A DNA stretch of 64,000 bases from NCBI RefSeq assembly GCF_013201075.1, contig NZ_CP053708.1, positions 4,469,501-4,533,500 on the forward strand, read 5' to 3'. Positions 1 to 9,535 of the stretch are shown piece after piece. The notes under the pieces are model-generated. The model saw nothing but the letters and a program-made list of their open reading frames with translations. It ran no database searches and was not told the DNA's origin. Each line of letters opens with the position of its first letter. Position 1 is the first letter of the stretch. This DNA is from Lichenicola cladoniae. Its GTDB lineage: Bacteria; Pseudomonadota; Alphaproteobacteria; Acetobacterales; Acetobacteraceae. A program made the translations under genes and the position numbers.

Positions 1-2
1 AC

Positions 3-704
3 CGCGCCTGGTCGGTGAACCTGCACGGCACCCTGAACCTGGCACGGGTATTCCGGGACGAACGGCCGGATGCGCCGTTCCTGTTCGTCTCCAGTGCGGA
101 CGCGTACGGCGCCTCGTTCCAGCTTGGCCGCGCGCTCGACGAGGACCTGCCGCTCTCGCCGATGAACACCTACGGCGCCACCAAGGCCGCCGCCGACCTG
201 GCGCTGGGCGCCATGGCGGCCGAGGGTTTCCGCGCCATTCGGCTGCGTCCGTTCAATCATACCGGTCCAGGCCAGGCGCCGGATTTCGCCATTCCCGCCT
301 TCGCACGGCAGATCGCGCTGATCTGTGCCGGGCGGCAGGAACCGGTGCTGCGTACCGGCAACCTCGCCGCGTTCCGGGACTTCCTGGATGTGCGTGATGT
401 CTGCCGTGCCTACGCGCTTTGCCTGAAGCACGGCGACAGAATGGAACCCGGGATCATCCTGAACATCGCATCCGGTACAGCGCGCCGGATCGGCGATGTG
501 CTGCAAGGGTTGCTGGCGATCTCCGGTGTCGCGGTCACTGTCGAAGCCGAAGCGGCCCGTGCCCGCCAGACCGACATCCCGCTCGCCGTCGGTAACTCCA
601 GCCGCCTGCGCGACCTGCTTGGATGGACCCAGGAAATCGCCTGGGAGCAGACGTTGCGCGATGTTCTCGACGACTGGACAATCAGGGTTGCCGAACAGAG
701 CTGA
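3..704 (+). CDS. Nucleotide-sugar epimerase/reductase, C-terminal part (GDP-4-dehydro-6-deoxymannose reductase-like)
   Basis: This is an extended short-chain dehydrogenase that would reduce or epimerise a nucleotide-activated hexose in the cytoplasm for surface polysaccharide synthesis. The reading frame enters from the left edge, so the N-terminal NAD-binding glycine motif lies outside the window and about 233 codons are visible. Visible are an SSADAYG strand, the catalytic YGATK pair (Tyr and Lys roughly 55 residues in) and the substrate-loop motif RPFNHTGPGQ, which is typical of the GDP-mannose dehydratase/RMD branch. A DFLDVRDVCRAY segment follows, as in that family. The 104 bases after its stop hold the tetR promoter and no obvious terminator. 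Family assignment is firm. The exact substrate is inferred, and other GDP- or dTDP-sugar reductases are possible. Confidence 0.8.
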   Translation, partial: RAWSVNLHGTLNLARVFRDERPDAPFLFVSSADAYGASFQLGRALDEDLPLSPMNTYGATKAAADLALGAMAAEGFRAIRLRPFNHTGPGQAPDFAIPAFARQIALICAGRQEPVLRTGNLAAFRDFLDVRDVCRAYALCLKHGDRMEPGIILNIASGTARRIGDVLQGLLAISGVAVTVEAEAARARQTDIPLAVGNSSRLRDLLGWTQEIAWEQTLRDVLDDWTIRVAEQS

Positions 705-784
705 AGGCTTGATGCCGAGATCGTCATTCGCAGACGCTATGAATCGTTTCCCGGAACCATGACGAACCACTGGCGCTGATAGAG

Positions 785-804
785 TAATATGGACGAACAT
801 AGTA
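785..804. promoter_or_regulatory. Candidate TetR operator upstream of the regulator gene
   Basis: The imperfect palindrome taatatggacgaacatagta pairs at 7 of 10 positions and lies just before the regulator start at 809. Its left half, aatatggacg, reappears in the other orientation in the better palindrome at 1408-1427 in front of the downstream dehydrogenase. Two sites with one half-site in common beside a TetR gene suggest autoregulation. This is inference from symmetry only. Confidence 0.4.
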
Positions 805-808
805 ACTT

Positions 809-1402
809 ATGAGCAAGCCCTCTAACCGCCAGAAAATCCTTACCGAAGGCATGCGCGTGGTACACGAGCATGGTTTCGGCGGCTCCAGCGTACGCGACAT
901 CGTCCAGGCGGCCGGTGTTCCACAAGGCTCGTTCACGAACCATTTCGTATCGAAAGAAGCATTCGGCCTGGAGATCATCGATCTCTATTTTGCAGCAGCT
1001 CAGGCTGCGCTCGACGAGAGCCTGGGCCGCGAAGAGATATCGCCGCTGCAGCGCCTGCGCACCTATTTCCAATTGAACCGCGACAACCACAGTCGGAATG
1101 ATAGATGGAACGGCTGTCTGCTTGGTAATTTTAGCGCCGAAACGAGTGAGCGCAGCCCGGCGATCCGGGTCCGCATCGGCGAAATCTTCGCAGAGTTCGA
1201 AGGTGCTTTCGCAGCCTGCCTGCGTGCTGCAGTCACGGCAGGCGAGGTTCCGCCCGACCTCGACTGCGACCAGGTGGCCGGCTTCATCGTCGGCTCGCTA
1301 CAGGGCGCCATGCTGCTGGCAAAAGCGCAGCACAGTACATCCCCGTTCGACCGGTTCGAGGAAATCCTGTTCAGCCGGGTGCTTCGTCTTCCAGGACGTT
1401 GA
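809..1402 (+). CDS. TetR/AcrR family transcriptional regulator
   Basis: This 197-residue DNA-binding protein probably represses its own gene and the short-chain dehydrogenase behind it. The N-terminal helix-turn-helix spans about residues 8-52 (QKILTEGMRVVHEHGFGGSSVRDI, then AAGVPQGSFTNHFVSKEAF), with the TetR-typical aromatic-histidine-phenylalanine in the recognition helix. The C-terminal ligand and dimer domain contains NGCLLGNFSAETSE, as in the YxaF/TetR_C subgroup whose members often sense electrophilic or quinone-like compounds (family knowledge). Length is normal for TetR proteins. Candidate operators occur at 785-804 and 1408-1427. Its ligand cannot be read from the sequence. Confidence 0.9.
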   Translation: MSKPSNRQKILTEGMRVVHEHGFGGSSVRDIVQAAGVPQGSFTNHFVSKEAFGLEIIDLYFAAAQAALDESLGREEISPLQRLRTYFQLNRDNHSRNDRWNGCLLGNFSAETSERSPAIRVRIGEIFAEFEGAFAACLRAAVTAGEVPPDLDCDQVAGFIVGSLQGAMLLAKAQHSTSPFDRFEEILFSRVLRLPGR

Positions 1403-1407
1403 CACTT

Positions 1408-1427
1408 CAATACGGACGTCCATATTG
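1408..1427. promoter_or_regulatory. Candidate TetR operator in front of the SDR gene
   Basis: The sequence caatacggacgtccatattg is an inverted repeat with 9 of 10 complementary pairs. It sits between the tetR stop and the dehydrogenase start at 1479. The half-site aatatggacg matches the one upstream of tetR, which supports binding by the same regulator. No footprint evidence is available here. Confidence 0.55.
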
Positions 1428-1478
1428 GTTAAGGCGATACGGCGTGACTGCCGAAGCAATTCCTGAAGGATGTTCGCG

Positions 1479-2228
1479 ATGACCAAACAGACCGTTCTGA
1501 TCACCGGCGCACTGGCCGGGATCGGCCGCGCCACCGCGCTCGCCTTCGCACGTGACGGTGCACGTCTGGTGGTGTCCGGCCGCCGCGAAGAGGCCGGGCA
1601 CGCACTGGCGTCTGAACTTCGCGACCTCGGTGTCGAGGCAGAGTTCATCCGCGCCGACGTCCGTCACGAGGACGATGTGCGCAAGCTGGTCGACCAGACC
1701 GTTGCCCGCTTCGGTCGTCTCGACGTGGCGGTAAACAATGCCGGCACCGAAGGCGTGCCTGGTCCGGTGGTTGATCAGACCGCGGAAAGCTACCACGCAA
1801 CGTTCGACACCAATGTCCTGGGCGTGCTGCTCAGCATGAAGCACCAGTTGCGCATCATGCAGCCGCAGGGCAGCGGCAATATCGTCAACCTGTCCTCGGT
1901 CACCGGCAAGGCCGGCTTCGCGAACGCCTCGGTCTATACCGCAAGCAAGCACGCGGTCGAAGGCCTGACCAGGTCGGCGGCACTCGAGGCAGCCGCGTTC
2001 GGTGTGCGCGTCAATGCGGTCGCACCCGGTCCAGTCCAGACTGAAATGCTGGATCGCTTCACCGGGCACAGCGCCGATGCAAAAGCGGGTTTCGCGGCGA
2101 TGCTTCCTCTCAAACGGATCGGCACCGTCGAGGAGATCGCGCAAACGATCCTGTTCCTGGCTTCCGATAAGGCGGCCTTCATTACCGGCCAGTCCTTCGC
2201 TGTCGATGGCGGCATGCTCGCCGGCTGA
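1479..2228 (+). CDS. SDR family NAD(P)-dependent oxidoreductase
   Basis: This classical short-chain dehydrogenase of about 249 residues catalyses reversible oxidation of a hydroxyl group or reduction of a carbonyl in the cytoplasm. Visible are the TGALAGIGRA cofactor motif near the N-terminus, NNAG, a catalytic serine in NLSSVTG, the YTASK catalytic Tyr/Lys pair and the PGPVQTEM segment after it. The start at 1479 is preferred over the ATG at 1470, because GAAGGA (1465-1470) overlaps the earlier ATG but lies 8 nt from the later one. It is the only gene directly behind the TetR regulator and has a matching palindrome in its leader, so it is the likely target. A detoxifying carbonyl reductase would fit. 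The substrate is unknown. Confidence 0.9.
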   Translation: MTKQTVLITGALAGIGRATALAFARDGARLVVSGRREEAGHALASELRDLGVEAEFIRADVRHEDDVRKLVDQTVARFGRLDVAVNNAGTEGVPGPVVDQTAESYHATFDTNVLGVLLSMKHQLRIMQPQGSGNIVNLSSVTGKAGFANASVYTASKHAVEGLTRSAALEAAAFGVRVNAVAPGPVQTEMLDRFTGHSADAKAGFAAMLPLKRIGTVEEIAQTILFLASDKAAFITGQSFAVDGGMLAG

Positions 2229-2246
2229 CGACGTCCAGGATCCGTT

Positions 2247-2282
2247 CAGGCTGGCATCCGGTCACCGCGGGATGCCAGCCTG
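2247..2282. terminator. Bidirectional hairpin terminator between converging genes
   Basis: The arms caggctggcatcc (2247-2259) and ggatgccagcctg (2270-2282) form a perfect 13-bp stem with a 10-nt loop. It lies between the dehydrogenase stop and the convergent outer-membrane efflux gene. There is no clear T-run on either side, so strength is uncertain. Confidence 0.6.
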
Positions 2283-2318
2283 CAGGATGGCGAGGCGTTC
2301 CGTGGCAACGGAGCAGGA

Positions 2319-3878
2319 TTATTCCGGCTTCAGCCCGCCGCCCAAAACGCGATACAGCGTCACGAGGTTCTGCAACTGGGCTTCCCTCACGGTGATCAGC
2401 ATCTGCTGTGCTGCATACAGGGTACGCTCGGCATCCAGCGCCGTCAGGTAGGTATCGACGCCGGCCTGGAACCGCATGTTGGCAAGCCGGTAATAGTCGC
2501 TCGATTCATCGACCTGAGCCTGCTGCGCACGCGTCTGGTCGAGATAGGTCGCGCGGGCGACGAGTGCATCGGACACTTCACGGAACGCCGTCTGGATCGC
2601 CTGCTCATAGGCGACGACATCGAGGTCGCGTTCGATTTTCGCAAGGTCGAGGTTGGCGCGGTTCTGACCCCAGGTGAAGATCGGCACGGTGATCTGCGGC
2701 GCGAAGCTCCAGGTCGTGGCGCCCCCGGTAAACAGGTGGCTGAGCTTCAGGCTCTGCAACCCGTCCGACGCGGTCAGGGTAATCTGCGGGAAGAACGCAG
2801 CGCGTGCAGCACCGATATCGGCATAGGCACCCCGCAACGTGTGCTCGGCCTGCATGATGTCGGGACGTCGCGTCAGGAGGTCGGACGGCAGGCCGGCTGG
2901 AATATCGAGCGTCAGGGTCTGTGCGCCGAGCGGGTTCGGCGGCGGCAGGTCTGCCGGCAGCGGCTCACCGACCACCAGCACCAGGGCGTTCTCGTCCTGC
3001 GCGGCCTGACGCGTGTATTGCGCTAGGTTGGCCTGCGCCGTCGCCACCGATGTCTGCACCTGTCGCAAGGTCAGCAGCGTCGTGGCGCCGTGATCGAACT
3101 CGGCCTGGGTCAGCCGCTCGGTTTCCTGCTGCGTATGCAGAGTGTCGGCGGTCACCTTGAGCAGCGCCTGATCGGCCAGCAGGGCGATGTAGTCGGTGGC
3201 GACCTGCCCGACCACGGTCAACTGGACGGCGCGCCGGTTCTCCCGCTGCGCTAGGTAGTTCTCGAATGCCTGCCGGGTGAGCGAACGAAGCCGCCCGAAC
3301 AGGTCGACCTCGTAGGACGAGAAGCCGACGCCGGCACTAAAGTAGCGATAGGTGCCGCCGCCCTGGCCGGTCGAGGTCGCGCTGGTCGAGGTGCCGGTGG
3401 AGGCGGACGTGCTGGTGCCGGTGCCGGTGCCGGTGCCGGTGCCGGTGGATGACGTGGCCCCGGTGCTAGCGCTGCCCCCGGAACTGGTGCCGACAAGACC
3501 GCTGTTGCTGAGACCCTGATACTGGGCGGCCCCGGTCAGGCCGATGCTCGGGAAGAGGTCGGAACGCTGGACGCGATACTGCGCCTGCGACTGGGCGATA
3601 TCGAGCACCGCCGTACGAAGGTCGCGGTTGGAGCGCAGCGCGATCTCGATCAGGCGCCGCAGCCTCGGATCGATGAAGAAGTCGTGCCACCCCAACGCAT
3701 CGGCCGAAACGACGAGGGCCGGTTGCGGCGCCACGGTCTTTGGATGATAGGCGGCGTTCGCAGGAAAGGTCGGTGCCGTCGGCAGCGACGGCTCATGATA
3801 GGCCGGCGCCAGGGTGCAGCCCGCAAGCAGGAGCATGGTCGCGGTCGCGGCCGGGAAACGGGCTCCGGGGCGGATCAT
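2319..3878 (-). CDS. RND efflux outer-membrane lipoprotein, NodT family
   Basis: This 519-residue TolC-like channel forms the outer-membrane exit duct of a tripartite efflux pump. A lipoprotein signal ends in LLLAGC with the lipid-acceptor Cys at residue 21. The two repeated outer-membrane-efflux regions follow, with the characteristic YEVDLFGR in the first half and [27 protein letters not shown] in the second. Between roughly residues 135 and 175 there is a long Gly/Ser/Thr tract, encoded partly by five perfect gtgccg hexamers at 3415-3444. Its start codon overlaps the pump gene stop by 4 nt, so the two are translationally coupled. The substrate range cannot be deduced. Confidence 0.93.
   Translation of the reverse strand: MIRPGARFPAATATMLLLAGCTLAPAYHEPSLPTAPTFPANAAYHPKTVAPQPALVVSADALGWHDFFIDPRLRRLIEIALRSNRDLRTAVLDIAQSQAQYRVQRSDLFPSIGLTGAAQYQGLSNSGLVGTSSGGSASTGATSSTGTGTGTGTGTSTSASTGTSTSATSTGQGGGTYRYFSAGVGFSSYEVDLFGRLRSLTRQAFENYLAQRENRRAVQLTVVGQVATDYIALLADQALLKVTADTLHTQQETERLTQAEFDHGATTLLTLRQVQTSVATAQANLAQYTRQAAQDENALVLVVGEPLPADLPPPNPLGAQTLTLDIPAGLPSDLLTRRPDIMQAEHTLRGAYADIGAARAAFFPQITLTASDGLQSLKLSHLFTGGATTWSFAPQITVPIFTWGQNRANLDLAKIERDLDVVAYEQAIQTAFREVSDALVARATYLDQTRAQQAQVDESSDYYRLANMRFQAGVDTYLTALDAERTLYAAQQMLITVREAQLQNLVTLYRVLGGGLKPE
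3415..3444. repeat. Five perfect tandem gtgccg hexamers inside the NodT gene
   Basis: Five consecutive gtgccg units encode alternating Gly-Thr on the minus strand within a low-complexity segment of the outer-membrane factor. Because the unit is a multiple of three, slippage would change the length of the Gly-Thr run without a frameshift. Related imperfect units flank the perfect run. Confidence 0.9.
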
Positions 3879-6800
3879 CGTGCAGGCTCCGGGACCGTCG
3901 CAGGCTTCTCGTCGCGATCCTCGCCGGGCGTACCCGGCTTCACGCGGAACAGGCTCAGGATCAGCACGAAGAACAGCGGCACGAAAAAGATGGCGAGGAA
4001 GGTCGCCGACAGCATGCCGCTCACCACCGCGGTGCCGATCGCATTCTGCGAGCCCGAGCCGGCGCCGGTCGAGATCGCCAGCGGCAGCACGCCCAGGATG
4101 AAGGCGAGCGACGTCATCAGGATCGGCCGCAGACGCTGGCGCGCCGCATTGACCGCAGCGTCGAGCAGAGACTCCCCGCTATCGAAGTTGGCCTTGGCAA
4201 ATTCGACGATCAGGATCGCGTTCTTGGCAGCGAGCCCGATCGTGGTGAGCAGCCCGACCTGGAAATACACGTCGTTCGACAAGCCGCGCAGCGACGTGCC
4301 GATCACCACCCCGACGATACCCAGTGGCACGACCAAAATTACCGCTGTCGGGATCGACCAGCTTTCGTAGAGCGCTGCCAGGCACAGGAACACCACGACC
4401 AGCGATAACGCATACAGCTTGGTCGTCTGCGAGCCTGCCTTCTGCTCCTCAAAGGACAGGCCGGTCCATTCGTAACCGAACCCGGCCGGAAGCTTGGCGG
4501 CCAGTTTCTGCATCGTCGCCATGGCGGCGCCGCTGCTCTGGCCGGGAGCCGGGGAGCCGAGGATTTCCACCGACGATACCCCGTTATAGCGTTCGAGCTT
4601 CGGCGAGCCGTAGATCCACTCGCCCTTCGCGAAGCTCGAGAACGGCACCATCTGCTGCTGGCTGCCGAGCACCGTGCCGGACGCGGCACTCGTCGCCGCG
4701 GTGTTGCGGACATACCAATGGTCGAAGTCGCCGGGCAGCATCCGGGACGCGGCGGTGCCCTGGATATAGACCCGCTTGACCCGTCCCTCGTCGAGGAAGT
4801 CGTTGACGTAGGAGGAGCCCCAGGCGGAGCCGAGCGAGGCATTGATGTCCGCCAGCGTGATGCCAAGCGCCGCCGCCTTCTCTCGATCGATGGTGATGCG
4901 ATATTGCGGCTCGTCGTTCAGCCCGTTCGGCCGCACACCCATCAGCGTCTTGTCCTGCGCCGCCATGCCGAGCAGCTGGTTGCGCGCGGCGAGCAGCGCG
5001 TCATGGCCGAGATTGGCGTTGTCCTTCAGCTCGAAATCGAAGCCCGTTGCATTGCCGAGTTCCAGCACCGCCGGCGGCGTGAAGGCAAACACCTGCGCGT
5101 CACGAATTCCCGCAAAGTGCTGCATCGCCCGGGCGGCGACCGCCTGCACGGTGCCGGCCTTGGTCTTGCGGTCCCCGAACGGCTTGAGGTTCACGAAGGC
5201 GAGTGCCGAGGTCTGGCCGCGCCCGGCAAAGCCGAAGCCGTTGACCTCGAACACGCCGTTTACGTAGGCGCCCTCGTCCTTCAGCAGGTAGTTGGTGACA
5301 TCGTCGAGAACCTTCTGGGTCCGGTTCGCGGTCGCACCCGGCGGGGTGGTGATCTGCACGAACATGACGCCCTGGTCCTCTTCCGGCAGGAAGCCGCCAG
5401 GAATGCGCAGGAACAGCACGGCCATCAGGGCGACGATGCCTGCAAAGGCCAGCATGGAGATCCAGCGGAACCGCAGCATCCAGCCGACGGCACCGATATA
5501 GAAGCCCGTCATCCGGCTGAAGCCGCGGTTGAACCAGCCGAACACGCCCTTCTGCTTGGCATCCTTTTTCGGACGGCGCAGGATCGTGGCACACAAGGCC
5601 GGCGTGAGGATCAGCGCCGTCGCCACCGACAGGGTCATCGAAGAGACGATGGTGATCGAGAACTGCCGGTAGATCACACCTGTGGAGCCGCCGAAGAACG
5701 ACATCGGCAGGAACACCGCCGACAGAACCATGGCGATACCGACCAGCGCGCCGGTGATCTGGTCCATCGAGATGCGTGTCGCCTGCTTCGGCGTCAGGCT
5801 CTCGTCTTCCTCGAGCACGCGCTCGACATTCTCCACCACGACGATAGCGTCATCGACCAGCAGTCCGATCGCCAGGACCATGCCGAACATGGTCAGGCTG
5901 TTGATCGAGTAGCCGGCCAGGCCCAGCACGCCACAGGTTCCGAGCAGCACCACCGGTACCGCGATGGTCGGGATCAGCGTCGCGCGGAAGCTCTGCAGGA
6001 AGATGAACATGATGATGAAGACGAGGATGATCGCGATGAACAGCGTCTCGACCACGTCATGGATCGACAGCCGCACGAACGGCGAGGTGTCGTACGGATA
6101 GACCACGTCGAGCCCGTTCGGGAAGTTCGGGCGCAGCCGCTCGATCGTCTGCTTGACCGCGGTCACAGTGTCGAGCGCGTTCGCACCGCTCGCCAGTTTC
6201 ACCGCGATGCCGGAGGCCGGCTTGTTGTTGTAGAGCGTGCTGATGGAATACTGCTCGGCGCCGAACTCGACGCGTGCCACGTCGCTGACATGTACCTGCG
6301 CGCCGGAGGTCGTCACCTTCAGCAGGATCTTGCCGAACTGTTCGGGCGTGTTCAGGTAGGACGGCCCGATGATGGTGGCGTTGAGCTGTTGCGTATCGAG
6401 CGCCGGCAGACCGCCGAGCTCGCCGGCCGCCACCTGCACGTTCTGCCCCTGGATCGCCAGGGCGACGTCCGCCGGCGTCATCGCGTAGTTGTTGAGCTTG
6501 GCCGGATCGAGCCAGATCCGCATCGCGTATTCGGTGCCGAACAGCTGGAAGTCGCCGACCCCCGCGGTGCGGCTGATCGGATCCTGGATGTCGGAGGCGA
6601 TGTAGTTGGCGATGTCGGCCGAGTTCATGCTGCCGTCGGTCGAGACGAAGCCTGCGATCAGCAGGAAGTTCTTGGTCGCCTTGGCAACGCGGATACCTTG
6701 CTGCTGCACCACCGTCGGCAGGCGCGGCTGGGCCAGTTGCAGCTTGTTCTGCACCTGCACCTGGGCAATGTCCGGATTGGTGCCCTGATCGAAGGACAGG

Positions 6801-7072
6801 GTGATGGAGATCGAGCCGTCCTTGTCGCTCTCGGACGAGAAGTAGAGCAGATGGTCGATGCCGGAGAGCTGCTGCTCGATCACCTGCACCACCGTCGACT
6901 GTACCGTTTCCGCGGACGCGCCCGGGTAGGTGACGGAAATCGAGACCGCCGGCGGGGCGATCGACGGATACTGCGCGATCGGCAGGCTGGTGATCGAGAT
7001 GGCGCCGCCGATCATCATGATGATTGCCAGCACCCAGGCAAACACCGGGCGGTCGATGAAGAAGCGCGACAT
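3875..7072 (-). CDS. RND multidrug efflux pump, HAE1 (AcrB/MexB) family
   Basis: This 1065-residue inner-membrane, proton-driven transporter exports hydrophobic or amphiphilic compounds. It begins with the typical [20 protein letters not shown] membrane helix and carries two large periplasmic loops. The proton-relay pair of aspartates is seen in [16 protein letters not shown], and the C-terminal half has [15 protein letters not shown]. Length matches AcrB-type pumps. It sits between its adaptor (11 nt upstream in transcription order) and its outer-membrane partner (4-nt overlap), giving a complete adaptor-pump-channel operon. Transcription probably starts in the divergent region at 8289-8416 under the TetR regulator there. 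Family call is firm, substrates are unknown. Confidence 0.97.
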   Translation of the reverse strand: MSRFFIDRPVFAWVLAIIMMIGGAISITSLPIAQYPSIAPPAVSISVTYPGASAETVQSTVVQVIEQQLSGIDHLLYFSSESDKDGSISITLSFDQGTNPDIAQVQVQNKLQLAQPRLPTVVQQQGIRVAKATKNFLLIAGFVSTDGSMNSADIANYIASDIQDPISRTAGVGDFQLFGTEYAMRIWLDPAKLNNYAMTPADVALAIQGQNVQVAAGELGGLPALDTQQLNATIIGPSYLNTPEQFGKILLKVTTSGAQVHVSDVARVEFGAEQYSISTLYNNKPASGIAVKLASGANALDTVTAVKQTIERLRPNFPNGLDVVYPYDTSPFVRLSIHDVVETLFIAIILVFIIMFIFLQSFRATLIPTIAVPVVLLGTCGVLGLAGYSINSLTMFGMVLAIGLLVDDAIVVVENVERVLEEDESLTPKQATRISMDQITGALVGIAMVLSAVFLPMSFFGGSTGVIYRQFSITIVSSMTLSVATALILTPALCATILRRPKKDAKQKGVFGWFNRGFSRMTGFYIGAVGWMLRFRWISMLAFAGIVALMAVLFLRIPGGFLPEEDQGVMFVQITTPPGATANRTQKVLDDVTNYLLKDEGAYVNGVFEVNGFGFAGRGQTSALAFVNLKPFGDRKTKAGTVQAVAARAMQHFAGIRDAQVFAFTPPAVLELGNATGFDFELKDNANLGHDALLAARNQLLGMAAQDKTLMGVRPNGLNDEPQYRITIDREKAAALGITLADINASLGSAWGSSYVNDFLDEGRVKRVYIQGTAASRMLPGDFDHWYVRNTAATSAASGTVLGSQQQMVPFSSFAKGEWIYGSPKLERYNGVSSVEILGSPAPGQSSGAAMATMQKLAAKLPAGFGYEWTGLSFEEQKAGSQTTKLYALSLVVVFLCLAALYESWSIPTAVILVVPLGIVGVVIGTSLRGLSNDVYFQVGLLTTIGLAAKNAILIVEFAKANFDSGESLLDAAVNAARQRLRPILMTSLAFILGVLPLAISTGAGSGSQNAIGTAVVSGMLSATFLAIFFVPLFFVLILSLFRVKPGTPGEDRDEKPATVPEPAR

Positions 7073-7082
7073 GCCGATGGTC

Positions 7083-8288
7083 CTAGTGGGCTTGCGGCGG
7101 AGTCTTGGCCGGCGCGCCAGGTTCGGGCTGCACCGGCTTCAGGTCGCTGCCGTCGACCGTCACCTGGCGCGTCTGCACGGCATCGCCGGGATGAATGTTC
7201 TGCAGCCCGTCGACGATCACATGGTCGCCGTCGGCGAGGCCTTTCGACACGAGCCAGTCGTTGCCGATCGCGCGGTCGGTGGTGACGCTGCGCTGCGCCA
7301 CCTTCCCGTCCTGGCCGACGACCATCGCGATCGCATCGCCATGCTGGTTGTGGGTGATACCGCGTTGCGGGACCAGCAGCCCGTTCTGGCGAACGCCCTC
7401 CTGGATCTGCTCGCGCACGAACATGCCCGGCAGCAGCAGCCCCTCGGCATTGGGGAACAAGGCCCGCAGCGTCACGGAGCCGGTGGTCGGGTCGACGCTC
7501 ACCTCGGAGAACAGCAGCCGGCCAGGATGTTCGTAGCGGCTGCCGTCATCGAAGATCAGGCTGACCTCGGCGGCGCCGTCCCCGGCACGCTTCAACTGGC
7601 CCGCCGCCAGTTCGCGTTTCAGCCGCAGCAACGTCGTGCTGTCCTGGGTCACATCGACATAGATCGGATCGAGCTCGGTGATGGTGACCAGCGAGTCCGT
7701 CTGGTTCTGCGTGACGAGCGCCCCCTCGGTTACGCTCGACCGCCCGGTACGCCCGGTGATGGGCGCATACATGCGGGTGTAGGCGAGGTTGATGGACGCG
7801 GTCTGGACCGACGCCTCGCCGCTACCGATATTGGCCTGGTCCTGTCCGAGCGTCGCCACCGCGTTGTCGAGGTCTTGCTTGCTGACGGCGAAGGCCCGGG
7901 CCAGCGGCTTATACCGATCGACGGTCATCTGCGCGGACACCACGGTCGCCTTGGCGCCGGCCAAGGTCGCCTTAGCACTCGCGAGGCTCGCCTGATAGGG
8001 CTTGGGATCGATCTGGTAGAGCTGCTGGCCGGCTTTGACCGTGTCGCCTTCGGTGAACATGCGCTTCAGCACCAGTCCATTCACCTGCGGCCGCACCTCC
8101 GCGATCCGGTGCGCCGCCAGTCGGCCGGGAAGCTCGGTGGTCAGCGTCACCGGCGCGGTGTGCAGGGTGACGACATCGACCGTGACCACCTGCTTGGCCT
8201 GCTTGGGCTTCTCGGCCTTGCCGCATCCTGCCATCGGCACCGCCACCAGAAGAGCAAGGCAGCATGCGGCACTACGGGTGACGGTCAT
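7083..8288 (-). CDS. RND efflux periplasmic adaptor lipoprotein (membrane fusion protein)
   Basis: This 401-residue adaptor links the pump to the outer-membrane channel. The signal peptide ends in VPMAGC with the acylated Cys at residue 22. It is followed by a barrel-sandwich half ([43 protein letters not shown]), an alpha-hairpin (about residues 100-150) and the returning lipoyl half with [19 protein letters not shown]. It is the first gene of the efflux operon and its start lies 128 nt from the divergent tetR gene. The perfect palindrome at 8343-8362 lies in its promoter region. Confidence 0.95.
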   Translation of the reverse strand: MTVTRSAACCLALLVAVPMAGCGKAEKPKQAKQVVTVDVVTLHTAPVTLTTELPGRLAAHRIAEVRPQVNGLVLKRMFTEGDTVKAGQQLYQIDPKPYQASLASAKATLAGAKATVVSAQMTVDRYKPLARAFAVSKQDLDNAVATLGQDQANIGSGEASVQTASINLAYTRMYAPITGRTGRSSVTEGALVTQNQTDSLVTITELDPIYVDVTQDSTTLLRLKRELAAGQLKRAGDGAAEVSLIFDDGSRYEHPGRLLFSEVSVDPTTGSVTLRALFPNAEGLLLPGMFVREQIQEGVRQNGLLVPQRGITHNQHGDAIAMVVGQDGKVAQRSVTTDRAIGNDWLVSKGLADGDHVIVDGLQNIHPGDAVQTRQVTVDGSDLKPVQPEPGAPAKTPPQAH

Positions 8289-8342
8289 GGCGGTCTTTCA
8301 CGGTCCTTGCCCAGATCCATAAAACCGGAAACAGGCATAATT

Positions 8343-8362
8343 TAGAAACCGCGCGGTTTCTA
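8343..8362. promoter_or_regulatory. Perfect 20-bp palindromic operator between efflux operon and tetR
   Basis: The sequence tagaaaccgcgcggtttcta is a perfect inverted repeat centred in the divergent intergenic region. A weaker related palindrome (gaaaactaaccagtttcc, 6 of 9 pairs) lies at 8367-8384, and a further gaaac half-site occurs near 8330. This arrangement is typical for a TetR-family repressor controlling both its own gene and a pump operon. Confidence 0.7.
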
Positions 8363-8416
8363 TTTCGAAAACTAACCAGTTTCCGGATCATCGTCAACGG
8401 TTCTATATCCGGCTGC

Positions 8417-9175
8417 ATGGGCACACGGCATTCAAGAAACAACGGGATCATCGATCCGGCGGACGGCGTATCCGCGAACAGACTGGCCGCACCGCAGCGC
8501 GCCGGCCGCCCATCGCTCTCCGGCGAGGTGCGTCGAACCCGTCTTCTCGAAGCAGCTGCGCGCATCTTCCTGGAGAACGGCTATGTCGCCACGACCATGG
8601 CCGCGGTCGCCGAGGCAGCCGGGATGTCGAAGAAGACGCTCTACCAGGTGTTTCCGTCCAAGCTCATACTGTTCGATGCGTTGCTGGAGGCCCAGTTCTA
8701 CCAGCTGCCGATACCGCCAGACCTGGGTGGCGATACCCAGGAAGAGCAGCTGGCACGACTGATCGTCGCCATCGCGACGATGCTGATGCATCCCGACCGC
8801 GTGGCGCTGGTCCGCCTGATCATCATCGACGGCCAGATCCTGCCGGAATTGGCGACGGCGTTCGAGCGCCTGGAGCTCAGTCGCGACCTGAACGATCTGG
8901 AAGCCTGGATCGGCCAAGAGATGGCAGCCGGCAGGCTGTGGGTCGAGGATGTGTCCGAAGCCGCCAATCTGCTGTTCGGCATGACCGTGGCGGAGCCGAT
9001 GCTGGCCAAGCTCGTGAAGGCGCCGCGCCACGACACCATGGAACTGCTCGAGCGTCGCATCCGAAAGGCCGTCGCGGTATTCCTGCGCGGCATGAACGCC
9101 CTGGCTTATGAAAGGCCGGCGGACGATCCGGCAGGATCAGCGCGGCTCGACGCAGAGCCGGCCAAGCTCGCCTAA
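8417..9175 (+). CDS. TetR/AcrR family regulator of the adjacent efflux operon
   Basis: This 252-residue regulator has a disordered N-terminal extension of about 35 residues before the helix-turn-helix. The DNA-binding part is TRLLEAAARIFLENGYVATTMAAVAEAAGMSKKTLYQVFPSK (about residues 40-80). The C-terminal domain resembles the TetR_C group of AcrR-like proteins. It is divergent from the adaptor gene with a perfect palindrome between them, so it most likely represses the pump until a ligand binds. No strong ribosome binding site precedes 8417. A GTG at 8528 would give a protein starting just before the DNA-binding domain, so the true start is open. Confidence 0.9.
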   Translation: MGTRHSRNNGIIDPADGVSANRLAAPQRAGRPSLSGEVRRTRLLEAAARIFLENGYVATTMAAVAEAAGMSKKTLYQVFPSKLILFDALLEAQFYQLPIPPDLGGDTQEEQLARLIVAIATMLMHPDRVALVRLIIIDGQILPELATAFERLELSRDLNDLEAWIGQEMAAGRLWVEDVSEAANLLFGMTVAEPMLAKLVKAPRHDTMELLERRIRKAVAVFLRGMNALAYERPADDPAGSARLDAEPAKLA

Positions 9176-9511
9176 CTCGCTCTCGGTGAACACCCTGCTG
9201 CGGGTAAGAAACCGGACACCCTCCGGCGCCTCCAGCGAAAACCCGCCGCCCCGCCCCGCCACCAGGTCGATGATCAACTGGGTATGCGACCACAGCGCAT
9301 ACTGGGCTGCACCGATATAGACCTCGGCACCCTCGATCGCCCCGAGATGGACATCCTGCGCCCCGGTCCGAAACTCCCCGGCCGGGTAGCACATCGGCGA
9401 CGACCCATCGCAACACCCGCCCGACTGATGGAACATGAGCGCCCCGTGTTGCGCTGCAAGCTGCCGGATCATCCCGACCGCCTCCGCCGTCGCCACCACC
9501 CGCTCAACCAC
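9137..9511 (-). CDS. DUF779 domain protein, aldehyde-dehydrogenase partner
   Basis: This small 124-residue cytoplasmic protein has the DUF779 Cys cluster GGCCDGSSPMCYP around residues 31-43 and a conserved DVHLGAI/YIGAAQYALWSHTQ core. DUF779 genes commonly sit next to NAD-dependent acetaldehyde-type dehydrogenases, as here (family knowledge). The molecular role is not established, and the Cys cluster suggests metal binding or a redox function (inference). The GTG start at 9511 follows AAGGAA on the minus strand. Its 3-prime end overlaps the 3-prime end of the convergent tetR gene by 39 bp. Hairpin element A fills nearly all the space between it and the dehydrogenase gene. Confidence 0.85.
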   Translation of the reverse strand: MVERVVATAEAVGMIRQLAAQHGALMFHQSGGCCDGSSPMCYPAGEFRTGAQDVHLGAIEGAEVYIGAAQYALWSHTQLIIDLVAGRGGGFSLEAPEGVRFLTRSRVFTESELGELGRLCVEPR

Positions 9512-9535
9512 TGCTTACTTCCTTATTCGCGGCGA

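Noticed and set aside
4718-7285. 855-codon open frame antisense to the RND pump gene
   Set aside because: It is a shadow of high-GC codon bias. The translation is rich in Arg, His, Asp and Gln with no domain, while the opposite strand encodes a complete AcrB-type pump.
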